Shown here in pieces: positions 28,662-38,500 of a DNA stretch of 59,964 bases. This stretch comes from Mesorhizobium caraganae (GTDB lineage: Bacteria; Pseudomonadota; Alphaproteobacteria; Rhizobiales; Rhizobiaceae). The stretch lies in NCBI RefSeq assembly GCF_016836705.1, contig NZ_JAFCGY010000032.1:1-59964 (forward strand). Direction: 5' to 3'. Both the position numbers and the translations under genes were made by a program. Numbering within the stretch: position 1 is the first letter of the stretch; the number at the start of each line of letters is the position of its first letter. The notes under the pieces are model-generated. The model searched no databases. It had not been told where the DNA came from and worked only from the letters and a program-made list of their open reading frames with translations.

Positions 28662-30016
28662 CCACGCCGGTACCACAGCATAATAAAGTGGCTGGCAGCC
28701 GGGCTTCCGATCCGGCGATCTCGTCTTTGAGGTCTGCAGCACAGCAAATCGACACGCGTGCCGTGCGCGGACGGATTACGCGCGCTGCCGGTACACTTGT
28801 CCATGCCATCTTGCCAGATACTCGGATTGGGGAACTTTGTCTGCTGCAGGATACGCGAACCGGGCTGGCGCTCGAAGCCGAGGTGATCGGCTTGTTGGAC
28901 AATGGCGTGTTGCTCACGCCGATCGGTGACCTGGTGGGCCTGTCCAGTCGCGCAGAAGTCGTGTCGACTGGACGAATGCGTGAAGTGCCAGTCGGCCCTG
29001 ATTTGCTTGGCCGTGTGATTGACAGCCGTTGCCGCCCACTCGACGGCAAAGGCGAAGTCAAAACCGCCGAAACTCGCCCGTTGCACGGCAGGGCGCCCAA
29101 TCCAATGACAAGGCGCATGGTTGAGCTGCCATTCCCGCTCGGGGTTCGTGCCCTGGATGGTCTCCTCACGTGCGGCGAGGGCCAGCGGATCGGGATTTAT
29201 GGCGAGCCTGGTTGTGGCAAGTCGACGTTGTTGTCGCAGATCGTAAAAGGTGCCGCCGCCGACGTTGTCATAGTCGCGCTGATAGGCGAGCGTGGACGTG
29301 AAGTTCGTGAATTCATTGAGCGGCATCTTGGGGAGGTGGGCCTCCGCCGTACGGTCGTTGTCGTTGAAACCTCCGACCGCTCGGCAGTGGAGCGGGCGCA
29401 ATGTGCTCCTATGGCGACCGCGCTCGCGGAATACTTTCGCGAACAAGGGCTACGCGTCGCACTCATGTTGGACTCGCTCACGCGCTTCTGCCGCGCCATG
29501 CGCGAAATAGGTCTTGCTGCGGGTGAGCCGCCGACCCGGCGGGGCTTTCCTCCTTCCGTTTTTGCCATGCTGCCAGGCCTGCTGGAACGCGCCGGCATGG
29601 GTGAGCGCGGCTCAATCACGGCTTTCTATACTGTACTTGTCGAAGGTGATGGCACAGGCGATCCTATCGCCGAGGAATCGCGCGGCATTCTCGACGGCCA
29701 TGTCGTCCTCTCACGCGCTATCGCGGCGCGATCGCATTTCCCCGCGATCGATGTGCTGCAGAGTCGCAGCCGCGTAATGGATGCGGTCGTTTCTGGGACA
29801 CATCGCAAGGCAGCATCCTTCTTCCGTGATCTCCTCTCGCGCTATGCAGAGTCCGAGTTTTTGATCAACGTCGGCGAATACAAGCAAGGCGGCGATCCCC
29901 TCACTGACCGGGCTGTCGCATCGATTGGCGAGTTGAGGGAGTTTTTGCGCCAGAGCGAAGACGAGGCGTCAGATTTTGAGGAAACGGTCGCATGGATGTC
30001 GCGTTTGACGGGGTGA
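28658..30016 (+). CDS. rhcN: T3SS ATPase RhcN
   Basis: 452 residues from GTG 28658. Hexameric ATPase that unloads chaperones and unfolds substrates at the cytoplasmic face. Walker A GEPGCGKST, Walker B LMLDSLTRF, catalytic-glutamate region IGERGREVREF, and the FliI/SctN signature ITAFYTVLVEGDGTGDPIAEESRGILDGHVVLSR. Normal length. The end overlaps the next gene by 25 bases. Confidence 0.97.
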   Translation: MTTPVPQHNKVAGSRASDPAISSLRSAAQQIDTRAVRGRITRAAGTLVHAILPDTRIGELCLLQDTRTGLALEAEVIGLLDNGVLLTPIGDLVGLSSRAEVVSTGRMREVPVGPDLLGRVIDSRCRPLDGKGEVKTAETRPLHGRAPNPMTRRMVELPFPLGVRALDGLLTCGEGQRIGIYGEPGCGKSTLLSQIVKGAAADVVIVALIGERGREVREFIERHLGEVGLRRTVVVVETSDRSAVERAQCAPMATALAEYFREQGLRVALMLDSLTRFCRAMREIGLAAGEPPTRRGFPPSVFAMLPGLLERAGMGERGSITAFYTVLVEGDGTGDPIAEESRGILDGHVVLSRAIAARSHFPAIDVLQSRSRVMDAVVSGTHRKAASFFRDLLSRYAESEFLINVGEYKQGGDPLTDRAVASIGELREFLRQSEDEASDFEETVAWMSRLTG

Positions 30017-30528
30017 ATCGTGTTCACGCTTCGAGGTTACGGCTTCTGAAGGAAATGCAAGAGCGCAGCGCCCTGAGGGAGCTGTCAAAGAAGGAAGGTC
30101 AGCGCCGCATGGCCACCCTAGCCGTACAGAATGCATTCCAGGGGCTTGCAATCGCACGGCAACAGCGCGCAAGGGCGGAAGCTCAACTCTACCAAGAACT
30201 GATGTCGCTCGACACCTTGGCTATCGCAGCACTCGACCATCACCACCTTCACATTGAGCGGCTTGCGGCTGAGGTCACCTTCAAAAGCCAGATGCTTGAT
30301 GATGCGCGCATCGCTCAAGAAAAGGCCGAGACATCGGCATCTGAGACCAGGGCCCTATGGGTCAGACGTTCGGCCGCAAGGCGCAAATGGCAACAAATCG
30401 AGGACGACGTCCGGCGCGCCGTCGATATGCATTCGGAGGCCGCAGGCGAAATTGAGGCCGACGACGAGATATCGCTTCGGTATGGGAGGCTTTCGCTCGC
30501 CCAGATGTCGCGCAACCAGATCCGATAA
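29992..30528 (+). CDS. T3SS stalk protein SctO-like (Y4yJ homolog)
   Basis: 178 residues from ATG 29992. A long two-helix coiled coil rich in Arg, Gln and Ala (RLRLLKEMQERSALRELSKKEGQRRM, ARIAQEKAETSASETRALWVRRSAARRKW), as in the FliJ/YscO/HrpO group whose members sit in the ATPase pore. Position directly after rhcN supports this. Confidence 0.87.
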   Translation: MDVAFDGVNRVHASRLRLLKEMQERSALRELSKKEGQRRMATLAVQNAFQGLAIARQQRARAEAQLYQELMSLDTLAIAALDHHHLHIERLAAEVTFKSQMLDDARIAQEKAETSASETRALWVRRSAARRKWQQIEDDVRRAVDMHSEAAGEIEADDEISLRYGRLSLAQMSRNQIR

Positions 30529-30543
30529 GCGCAGGTTCTCTGG

Positions 30544-31632
30544 GTGACGCGATCGTGCAGTTTAGAGCCCGCTTTGGTAACCACTGTGGTCAGACCCGCT
30601 ATATTCGAACCAGTGCTAACACTGTCTCACGTGGTGGTCTCGTGGCTCAATGATATAGCGGCTTACCGCAGGCCGTTTCAGAGCCGGATCGGCGACAAGA
30701 CGTTATCGGTGCGGATGGAAGGGCTTGTCTGGCAGCAGGAACCTTCTGCCATTCCGATGCTTGACTGCATTTGGCGCGTAGGAGCTGAAACGATCGTCTT
30801 GTCGCTGTCGCGACGGCTTTTAGAGGCGCTCGTCTCGACAGTGCAGAGCGGCCTTGCTTTCCCTTCCGAGCCAACTGCTTCGCTCATTCTCCAACTTGCA
30901 TTCGAGCCGCTTATCGCTCGACTGGAGGATCAGATGCAGCGGAACGTGCAACTCCTCCATGTCCGTGAAGCCATGACATTGGCTCCTCATCTCGAATTGG
31001 ATATCGTCTTCGGCCCAGTCAATGGCAAGGGTCGTCTGTTCCTGTTCTCGCCTCTTGATGGCTTGGTGCCGTCTGCCTTCCGCGCGTTAGGCGAACTGCT
31101 TGGCCAGCTGCCGCGACAGCCGCGCGAGCTATTCCCAGAGCTCCCGGTCACAGTGGCAGGAGAGATCGGCACGCTTCGCGTTCCAGCGGCGCTTCTTCGC
31201 AAAGCATGTGTCGGGGATGCTCTGTTGCCAGACATATCGCCGTTCGGCCGCGGCCAGATCACCCTGTCCGTGGGCCAGTTATGGGCCGGGGCAGATCTTG
31301 AGGGCGACCACCTAATCCTGCGGGGGCCTTTCCGCCCACGATCGTGCCCCTTGGAGAATGCGCATATGACACAACCCGAATCGCAACCAGGGCCGTCGGA
31401 AGCCGATCTCGATGATGTTGAGATCGTGCTTGTCTTTGAGTGCGGCCGCTGGCCTATCCCTCTAGGGGAGCTGAGGAGTGCCGGGGAAGGCCATGTTTTC
31501 GAACTTGGTCGGCCGATTGACGGTCCGGTCGACATACTTGCCAATGGTCGGCGTATCGGTCGTGGCGACATCGTGCGCATCGGAGATGAGCTGGGCATCA
31601 GACTCCGCGGCAGGTTGGCATCCAATGACTGA
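30544..31632 (+). CDS. rhcQ: T3SS cytoplasmic ring protein RhcQ
   Basis: 362 residues taking GTG 30544; no strong ribosome-binding site, so an internal start is possible. The C-terminal SPOA domain is clear: LGELRSAGEGHVFELGRPIDGPVDILANGRRIGRGDIVRIGDELGIRL. Builds the sorting platform (C-ring). The stop overlaps rhcR by eight bases. Confidence 0.92.
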   Translation: MTRSCSLEPALVTTVVRPAIFEPVLTLSHVVVSWLNDIAAYRRPFQSRIGDKTLSVRMEGLVWQQEPSAIPMLDCIWRVGAETIVLSLSRRLLEALVSTVQSGLAFPSEPTASLILQLAFEPLIARLEDQMQRNVQLLHVREAMTLAPHLELDIVFGPVNGKGRLFLFSPLDGLVPSAFRALGELLGQLPRQPRELFPELPVTVAGEIGTLRVPAALLRKACVGDALLPDISPFGRGQITLSVGQLWAGADLEGDHLILRGPFRPRSCPLENAHMTQPESQPGPSEADLDDVEIVLVFECGRWPIPLGELRSAGEGHVFELGRPIDGPVDILANGRRIGRGDIVRIGDELGIRLRGRLASND

Positions 31633-32290
31633 GGTTCAGCCGGCAATCCTGTCGCTTCTTGCGGTTACCGCCGGACTCGGTCTGCTGGTTTTAGCGGTCG
31701 TCACAACCACGGCGTTTGTAAAGGTATCAGTTGTTCTATTCCTCGTCCGCAATGCGCTCGGCACCCAGACGATTCCACCGAACATAGTACTGTACGCCGC
31801 GGCATTGATCCTCACCATGTTCGTTAGCGCGCCCGTTGTTGAACAGACCTATGATCGGATGACGGATCCGAAGCTCCGTTATCAGACACTCGATGACTGG
31901 GTAAGCGCTGCCAAAGCGGGAGGTGAGCCCTTGCGCGATCATCTCAAGATATTCACAAACGAAGAGCAGCGGCGATTTTTCCTCTCCTCGACCGAAAAAG
32001 TCTGGCCAGAGGAAATGCGCGCCAGAGCCACACCTGATGATTTTGCCATTCTCGTACCATCTTTTCTAATTTCAGAACTCAAGCGTGCCTTCGAAATAGG
32101 CTTTCTTCTCTATCTTCCCTTTATCGTCATCGATCTTATCGTAACGACAATTTTGATGGCGATGGGTATGTCGATGGTATCCCCAACAGTCATATCTGTC
32201 CCTTTCAAGCTCTTTTTGTTCGTCGCTATTGATGGTTGGTCGAGATTGATGCACGGACTTGTATTGAGTTACACCACACCGGGAGGTTGA
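31625..32290 (+). CDS. rhcR: T3SS export apparatus RhcR
   Basis: 221 residues from ATG 31625. FliP/SctR family: N-terminal hydrophobic helices (LLVLAVVTTTAFVKVSVVLFLVRNALGTQTIPPN), a conserved loop, then FLISELKRAFEIGFLLYLPFIVIDLIV and MGMSMVSPTVISVPFKLFLFV. Core of the inner-membrane export gate. Confidence 0.96.
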   Translation: MTEVQPAILSLLAVTAGLGLLVLAVVTTTAFVKVSVVLFLVRNALGTQTIPPNIVLYAAALILTMFVSAPVVEQTYDRMTDPKLRYQTLDDWVSAAKAGGEPLRDHLKIFTNEEQRRFFLSSTEKVWPEEMRARATPDDFAILVPSFLISELKRAFEIGFLLYLPFIVIDLIVTTILMAMGMSMVSPTVISVPFKLFLFVAIDGWSRLMHGLVLSYTTPGG

Positions 32291-32568
32291 TCATTACCCA
32301 ATCCAGTATTGTCACTCTTATGAGCCAGTCGTTGGTGGTTTTCATGATCTGGATTCTGCCACCGCTCATTGCATCGGTGATTGTTGGCCTAGGCATTGGC
32401 ATCGTCCAGGCGGCAACGCAGATCCAGGATGAAAGCTTGCCCCTCACCGTGAAGCTTCTGGTCGTTGTGGCGGTGATTGGCCTGTTTGCCCCTGTGCTGA
32501 GCGCCCCGCTCATAAGGCTGGCCGACCAAGTCTTTACGGAGTTTCCCGCAATGACACCTAGCTATTAG
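32287..32568 (+). CDS. rhcS: T3SS export apparatus RhcS
   Basis: 93 residues if started at TTG 32287, which overlaps the rhcR stop; the first ATG in frame (32320) would cut before MSQSLVVF and shorten the N-terminus. Two transmembrane helices (LVVFMIWILPPLIASVIVGLGIGIVQA and LLVVVAVIGLFAPVLSAPLI) with the FliQ/SctS loop TQIQDESL between them. Export gate component. Confidence 0.93.
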   Translation: MIITQSSIVTLMSQSLVVFMIWILPPLIASVIVGLGIGIVQAATQIQDESLPLTVKLLVVVAVIGLFAPVLSAPLIRLADQVFTEFPAMTPSY

Positions 32569-32576
32569 CTTCCACC

Positions 32577-33395
32577 ATGTATGCGTCATCGGCCGAGATT
32601 CAAATCCTGATCCATGCGGCTATCGAACTCGTCGTTGCCGCCGGCCTTGGCGCGGGCCGCGCGATGGGCATTATGATGGTTCTTCCTGTGTTTACACGGG
32701 CACAGATCGGCGGGCTGATCCGCAGCTGCCTGGCTGTTGCCTTCGGACTACCATGCTTGGCACACGTCAGTGACGGGTTGCAGGCGCTGGATCCTGAAAC
32801 ACGTCTGATCCAGGTAACTCTGCTCGGATTGAAGGAGGTTTTTGTCGGCCTGCTACTTGGCACTTTTCTCGGCATCCCGTTATGGAGCCTTCAGGCGGCC
32901 GGCGAGTTTGTCGACAACCAACGCGGCATCACCAGCCCGTCTGCTCCGTCCGACCCCGCGACGAACAGTCAGGCTTCCGCTATGGGGGTTTTTCTCGGGA
33001 TCACTGCAATTACGATCTTCGTCGCATCAGGAGGCCTGGAGGCTATGATCAGCGCCCTTTATGGCAGCTTCCAGATCTGGCCCGTGTATCGGTTTCACCC
33101 CACATTGACCACGCAAGGAGCCACGGAGTTATTAAGGCTCCTCGATCACATCATGCGCACGACATTGTTGGTCTCCGGGCCTGTAGTGTCCTTCCTGGTG
33201 CTGGTTGACATGTCAATGATGATACTGCGGCGCTTTGCGCCCCAATTCAAGTCGAGCCAACTGTCCCCGACGATCAAGAATATCGGCTTTCCGATTATCA
33301 TGATTACCTACACTGCCTATCTCATCGAGGGGATGAACCTGGAGATCACACAAGCGAATGGCGCGCTTGAGTGGTTCGACAAGCTGCTGAAATGA
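32577..33395 (+). CDS. rhcT: T3SS export apparatus RhcT
   Basis: 272 residues from ATG 32577. FliR/SctT family membrane protein: RAMGIMMVLPVFTRAQIGGLIRSCLAVAFGLP near the start, then LLLGTFLGIPLWSLQAAGEFVDNQRGIT, typical of SctT. The stop overlaps the rhcU start (ATGA). Confidence 0.95.
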   Translation: MYASSAEIQILIHAAIELVVAAGLGAGRAMGIMMVLPVFTRAQIGGLIRSCLAVAFGLPCLAHVSDGLQALDPETRLIQVTLLGLKEVFVGLLLGTFLGIPLWSLQAAGEFVDNQRGITSPSAPSDPATNSQASAMGVFLGITAITIFVASGGLEAMISALYGSFQIWPVYRFHPTLTTQGATELLRLLDHIMRTTLLVSGPVVSFLVLVDMSMMILRRFAPQFKSSQLSPTIKNIGFPIIMITYTAYLIEGMNLEITQANGALEWFDKLLK

Positions 33396-34429
33396 GCGAC
33401 ACGAGTGAAGAGAAGACACGCGCCGCCACCCCGAAGAAGCTAAGCGAAGCGCGCAAAAAAGGGCAGATTCCACGCAGCGCCGATTTCGTCCGCGCGGTCG
33501 CCACTTGCGCTGGGCTCGGCTACATTTGGCTAAGAGGGAGCGTGATCCTAGACAAATGCCACGAAGCGCTACTATTAACCGGCAATCTGCAGAATCTGCC
33601 CTTCAATGTCGCGGTCCGGCAGGCACTGGTCCTGCTGACAGAACTCTCACTGGAAACTGTTGGCCCGCTGCTTGGAACTCTCGTCGCCGCGGTAATTTTG
33701 GCCGGATTAATAGTCAATGGTGGATTTGTCTTCTCTCTAGAGCCGATGAAACTCAACTTTGAGAAAATTGACCCCTTTCAAGGGCTGAAGCGCATGGCGT
33801 CTGCGCGTTCTGCAGTGGAGGTTGGGAAGACGCTGTTTAAGGTATTGGTCCTCAGCACAACCTTTCTCCTCTTCCTTCTCGGCACATGGAAGACGATGGT
33901 CTATCTGCCGGTCTGTGGCATGGGCTGTATCGGCTTCGTCTTTACGGAGGCGAAACTGCTGATGGCAATCGGCGCCGGTGCACTTCTGGTCGGCGGACTG
34001 ATCGATATCCTGTTGCAGCGTGCATTGTTTCTGCGCGAAATGCGCATGACTAAGACCGAAGTGACGCGCGAGTTGAAGGAACAGCAAGGTACGCCGGAGT
34101 TGAAGCGTCAACGACGCCGCCTCCGCGACGAGTCTGCTGGCGAGCCTCCGCTTGGGGTGCACCGCGCCACGTTGATCTTCAAAGGGAGGGCGATACTGGT
34201 CGGTCTGCGATACGTTCGTAGCGAGATCGGGGTGCCGGTCTTGGTTTGCCGCGCCGAGGGCGAGGCTGCTTCAGACAGGTTAAATGAGGCGCGGGCGCTA
34301 CGTCTCCACATTGTCGATGATCACGTGCTTACGCATCAGCTCATCAGCACAACGAAGCTGGGCGACGCCGTTCCTACGCAACATTTCGAGCCTGTCGCGA
34401 AAGCACTTTTCGCCGCAGGCTTAGTATAG
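33392..34429 (+). CDS. rhcU: T3SS export switch protein RhcU, no NPTH motif
   Basis: 345 residues from ATG 33392. FlhB/SctU family: EEKTRAATPKKLSEARKKGQIPRS at the start, four membrane helices, then LREMRMTKTEVTRELKEQQGTPELK. In the cytoplasmic domain, where the family has the self-cleaving NPTH, this protein reads LIFKGRAILVGLRYVRSE; Asn-Pro-Thr-His is absent though the flanking fold (VGLRY...VPVLVCRAEG) is kept. Either this branch does not self-cleave, or cleavage is not needed. Last gene of the operon. Confidence 0.92.
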   Translation: MSDTSEEKTRAATPKKLSEARKKGQIPRSADFVRAVATCAGLGYIWLRGSVILDKCHEALLLTGNLQNLPFNVAVRQALVLLTELSLETVGPLLGTLVAAVILAGLIVNGGFVFSLEPMKLNFEKIDPFQGLKRMASARSAVEVGKTLFKVLVLSTTFLLFLLGTWKTMVYLPVCGMGCIGFVFTEAKLLMAIGAGALLVGGLIDILLQRALFLREMRMTKTEVTRELKEQQGTPELKRQRRRLRDESAGEPPLGVHRATLIFKGRAILVGLRYVRSEIGVPVLVCRAEGEAASDRLNEARALRLHIVDDHVLTHQLISTTKLGDAVPTQHFEPVAKALFAAGLV

Positions 34430-34439
34430 CTGTGGAGCC

Positions 34440-34960
34440 TTCTGTGGTTGCCGCCCGTATTGCAAGAGGCTTCTGCCCTTTTCGACGCGTGATCGAGCGT
34501 GGTCTTCTGTCAGGCCCTCATGTGCGGCTGAGCCACTCGGCGACCTGGCCGACTGCTCGCAAGGATCATCAACTGCCACCCGAACGGCCAGATCGGCAAC
34601 CCCCTGCCCTGGGCGCACATCAGGAGCAGGACCTCAAGACCGTGGCCTGAAAACTTTGCGACGAAAGGTCCAATCATCGAAGGCGACAACGCAGCGTGTC
34701 GGTAGGCGAGCCGCCATTAGCCTTATCGGCGTGTCATTGCTGGCAGGCAGCATCGGCCGCTTTTGCGGTGTCGCCGGTTTCCGGCCGGAGCTCCAAACCA
34801 GATTATGAACCTGCGTTCCGGATCGGGAAGTCCGGCGGGATCGCTCGGCGACAATGTTGGCCTGGAAACGTTCAACCATCATGCGCTGGCGGCAAAAAAG
34901 TGCAGACAAATCGCGAGGGTGTGAGCAAAGCTCAATCGTCCCCACAGGGCAGGTCCGCAA
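34440..34960 (-). pseudogene. ISL3-family transposase remnant
   Basis: The minus strand reads VERFQANIVAERSRRTSRSG, PASNDTPIRLM and CVVAFDDWTFRRKVF, which parallel ISL3 transposases (ERFP.I..P.ARRT.RL; PVSNDTLLR; VLGVDDWAFRRG). Downstream a shifted frame gives QVAEWLSR. Several frames, no inverted repeats seen. Confidence 0.6.
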
Positions 34961-35550
34961 CCTCCTTGCGCACCGGCTATGGATGCGGTTAGACGAGCTT
35001 ATTTTGACCGAACCGAGTCAAGCTCACGTAAGGAAAGGGGTCACTGGTCAACTGCCAAAGGGACTATTGCTCCAGGAAATACAATTTCGCGCCTGCTCTT
35101 CTTGCGGGAATGTGTTGTTGTCGGTCGGCGGATTGTGGCGGTACTCGATGGATCGGGATGAGCGCCACTGGATGACATGGTCCACGACACTTAGCGTGCC
35201 GCCGGCAAGCCGCCCTTCCCGGCTTGCCGGAAGTCTCCTTCGACCTGTTGTAGTGTGCTCTCGGCATTCGCTCGCGTCGGCACAGCAATCGATTCCCCAC
35301 TGCATACCCTTCTAGAACGATCCCGATCTTCGCCCCGGCCGAATAATGCGAGCGGCTCGCTCGGCGGATTTCCTTTGATGTCCTTCTCCAGTGGCGCTTC
35401 CCTGTCCCGGATTTCTGTCTTATCTTCCCTTCTTCAGGGCTACGATGAACCAGAAATCCTCCATTCGCACTCGAGCCAATTCGGTCCAATCAGCACTGAC
35501 GCTGGACAGTCGCTGAGGACGGCCTCGACTGTGGCGGAGTTCGCTGTCGG
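34961..35550. other. Spacer, no gene recognised
   Basis: Between the ISL3 remnant and the end of the SKWP gene. Several short frames on both strands without motifs. Confidence 0.35.
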
Positions 35551-38500
35551 TTATTCTGCCATCCCCACGACATTCGCGGTGCTGCGGTCCGCGGTCGCCT
35601 CGCCGCGAAGATAGACGTGCAGCGCCTCAACGCAGGGATCCACGTTCTTTTTATCTTTTTCGTGGGGCGGGACGACCGTGACATCGGCTTGTGTATAAAG
35701 CGGCTTGCGCTCGCTCATTAGTTGGGTGATTTCCTGATCCGGGTTAGGGCCTTGCAGCAGCGGGCGGTTGGTATCGTTCCTGAGGCGACGTTGGACTATG
35801 TCCAGGCTGGTATCGAGCCAGAGCGAGACCGCTTTCTCGCCGACGAGGCGCCGGGTCTGCTTATGCATGAACGAGCCTCCACCAGTCGCGATCACCGCGG
35901 GCCCTTGCTCGAGCACACGCGCAATTACCTTCGCCTCGAGCTCCCTGAAATGGTTCTCGCCATGGTCGACGAAAATCTGCGATATCGATTTGCCGGCCTC
36001 TTTTTTGATTTTTTGGTCGGTATCGATGAAGCGCAGGCCCAGTCGCTTGGCGATGGCTGAGCCAATGGTGGATTTTCCGGCGCCTGGCATGCCGACGAGC
36101 ACGATCGGCCGCACGTCGAGGGCCTCGACAATCTCTCTTGCCTCCGGTGACCTGGCGATCTCGGGCATTCTTGATTGTTCGACAGCTCGCAATCCAAATG
36201 CCGCGGAGGCGCCACCCCTACGATCCCCTTCGGCTCCCCAGTGAGCTATGCTCAGGACGTCATCGGGGATCTCAATCTCCGTGCAGACCTCTCTCGTCCG
36301 CTGCACCAGTTCCTCGGCCTTAGCTTGCTCCAAAGCATCCCCGCTCGCTTGCCGCCGCAGCCTGTCGAGGATTTTATAAGTGTCGTGATTGGCAAGCTTG
36401 GCCCTGTAGCTGCTTGGCGTGTGGAACTCCACCTCGAAGCGATAAGCTTCCGGCGTGGTGAGCACTGTCTTGATGCCGATGAAAGTCGGACTGCGCATTC
36501 TGAACCAGTTGGTTGTCTGGCGTTCGGCGTAGCCCCGCTCCTCGAAGGCCAGCATGGCTTTCTTGAAGGCTCGTGTAAAATCCTTGTCAGAGACTTCGAA
36601 GACATGGCGTACAGCATTGCTGATGAGCTGTGGAGCGCTGCCGGGCGGGATGCTCATGCCGGTGAACTGATCTGTCATGGAGGCATGCGATTTCAAGCGG
36701 TGATCCAGATGGGGCATCTTCACCTGGATGTCCGTCTTTCCGAGGCTTGCGGCAACGCCGAGTGCCGCCTCGGTGATTTTCGTCTCTTCGGCCCTAGCGC
36801 GGTCAGCCTCATTTTGGGCGCGCTCTGAGGCCTCCTCGCGGGTCAGTGTGATCATGTCAGCATCCTCGGCGGCGGGCCGGAGGCCGGAGGGTTTGGGCAA
36901 AATGCCCCGCTCCGCAGCGAGTTTGATCGAGGTCTCCATGATTGAAGCCGCCAGCGTGGGGTTGTCCCTCAGATCCTCCAAGGTCGCATCGACATCAAAC
37001 CTTCCCTGGGCGAGGGTCGCCGCCACGCCCTTGACGTAGGGCACGGACTTCAAACCCGGTGTCGCATGCAGCAGCCGCTGAAGGTTCTGGCTCTTCTTGA
37101 AAAAGAGGTTGGCGCCAGTATCGGATTTGTAGGCGTCGGTGCCGACCTTGATGCCAAGGCTCAGCAAGTTGGTTGCGCTTTGTACGAGGTCGTCCGGATT
37201 GTAACCATCCGGGCGAGGGTCGATGCGAGGAGGATAGTGGTCGAGCAAAACCTGGATGCGGTCTCGTGGCTGAGGCGTTGCCGGATAGGTCTCCACCAGA
37301 TCCGCAAAAAGCTCGCAGAGCCTTGCGCTGAGGGTCGGGTTTGCGGCGTTCGCGCTTTCGATTGTTTCGGGCCGGAGTTGCTCATTCGGCTTCATTGCCC
37401 ATGCCGCAAGGTCGGCGAGGAGCAACTCGGCCATTTCGCGAGCAACCGGATGTTTGGCGACCTCGATCTCGTGCCTCGCTTTCGCAAACGTGTTCTGGAT
37501 CTCCTGGCTACTCACCTCTTCCTGGCCCAACAGCTGACGGATCTCTCGCCTGAGCTCGTGGTGAACGCCCTCGTAGGTGCCAAAGACGGCACGCTCGGCA
37601 AACCAGCGTTGTGCTTCATGGGATTGAGCCAGAAAGTTTCGCTGCAGGCAGCTATAGGTTTCCAGGACATCCTGCGTGGCGGCGAGGATCTGGCGGGCAC
37701 GACCGAACTGGTAATTGTCGCCCTCAAGCGCCGGGGTATGCGACTTTGGCGGCTTCAGCGACGGACGTCCGAGAGCTTGCTCCTTATGATCGAACTGGCG
37801 CACATGCTCATAAAGCTGGGGCCGGTCCCCGACGATGACAACGGTGTCCCCGTCGAAGTCGCCGTCAAGCTTTTTCTGCTCACCGGTCGGGACGGCAACC
37901 AACGAGCCAGGGGCGAACACCTCGGTCGCCTGCAGGATGCCGAGGCAGTCGAGCGGCGTGTCCACCTTGACGCGGTCCTTGCTCGAGGTCCAGCTCGAAT
38001 GGCACTTGACGTCCTCGGCAGACATGACCAGTCCACGGTCGGCGTAGGCGGCCGGCCACATCTTATCCGGGACAACGATCAGAATGCCTTTGGCAAAAAA
38101 AGCCGGATCGTCGCTCGCCAATTCTTCCCCCGACTTCTGGGCGACATTAAAACTGTATTGGATGGCTGTGCAGTTATCGAGAAACACAGCGGTCGGATCC
38201 CCATCAACTGCTGCCTTGACTCGTTGGGCGGCAAACGGGCGCAGGTTCGGCTTGTCATAGGGGGATCGCCCGACCAGCACGCCGCTCGTCCCCAACGTGT
38301 CGCTCTTGAGCGTCGGCACATGGAGACACTCATCACTGGACGGTACGGCAACAGCGCCGGGACCGTCGATGTGTCCGGCCGTCACGGTGCGAAACAACTC
38401 TTCAGACGTCAAACCTCGCCCTTGTCTGCTCTCAAGCCAGGTTTTGGCCTTCTCATGCGCCTCATCGGCCACCGGCTCGCTGCGGGGATAGTGTTGCAGC

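Noticed and set aside
27928..29169. 413-codon minus frame across nolV/rhcN
   Set aside because: Antisense shadow; the plus strand codes for clear T3SS proteins.
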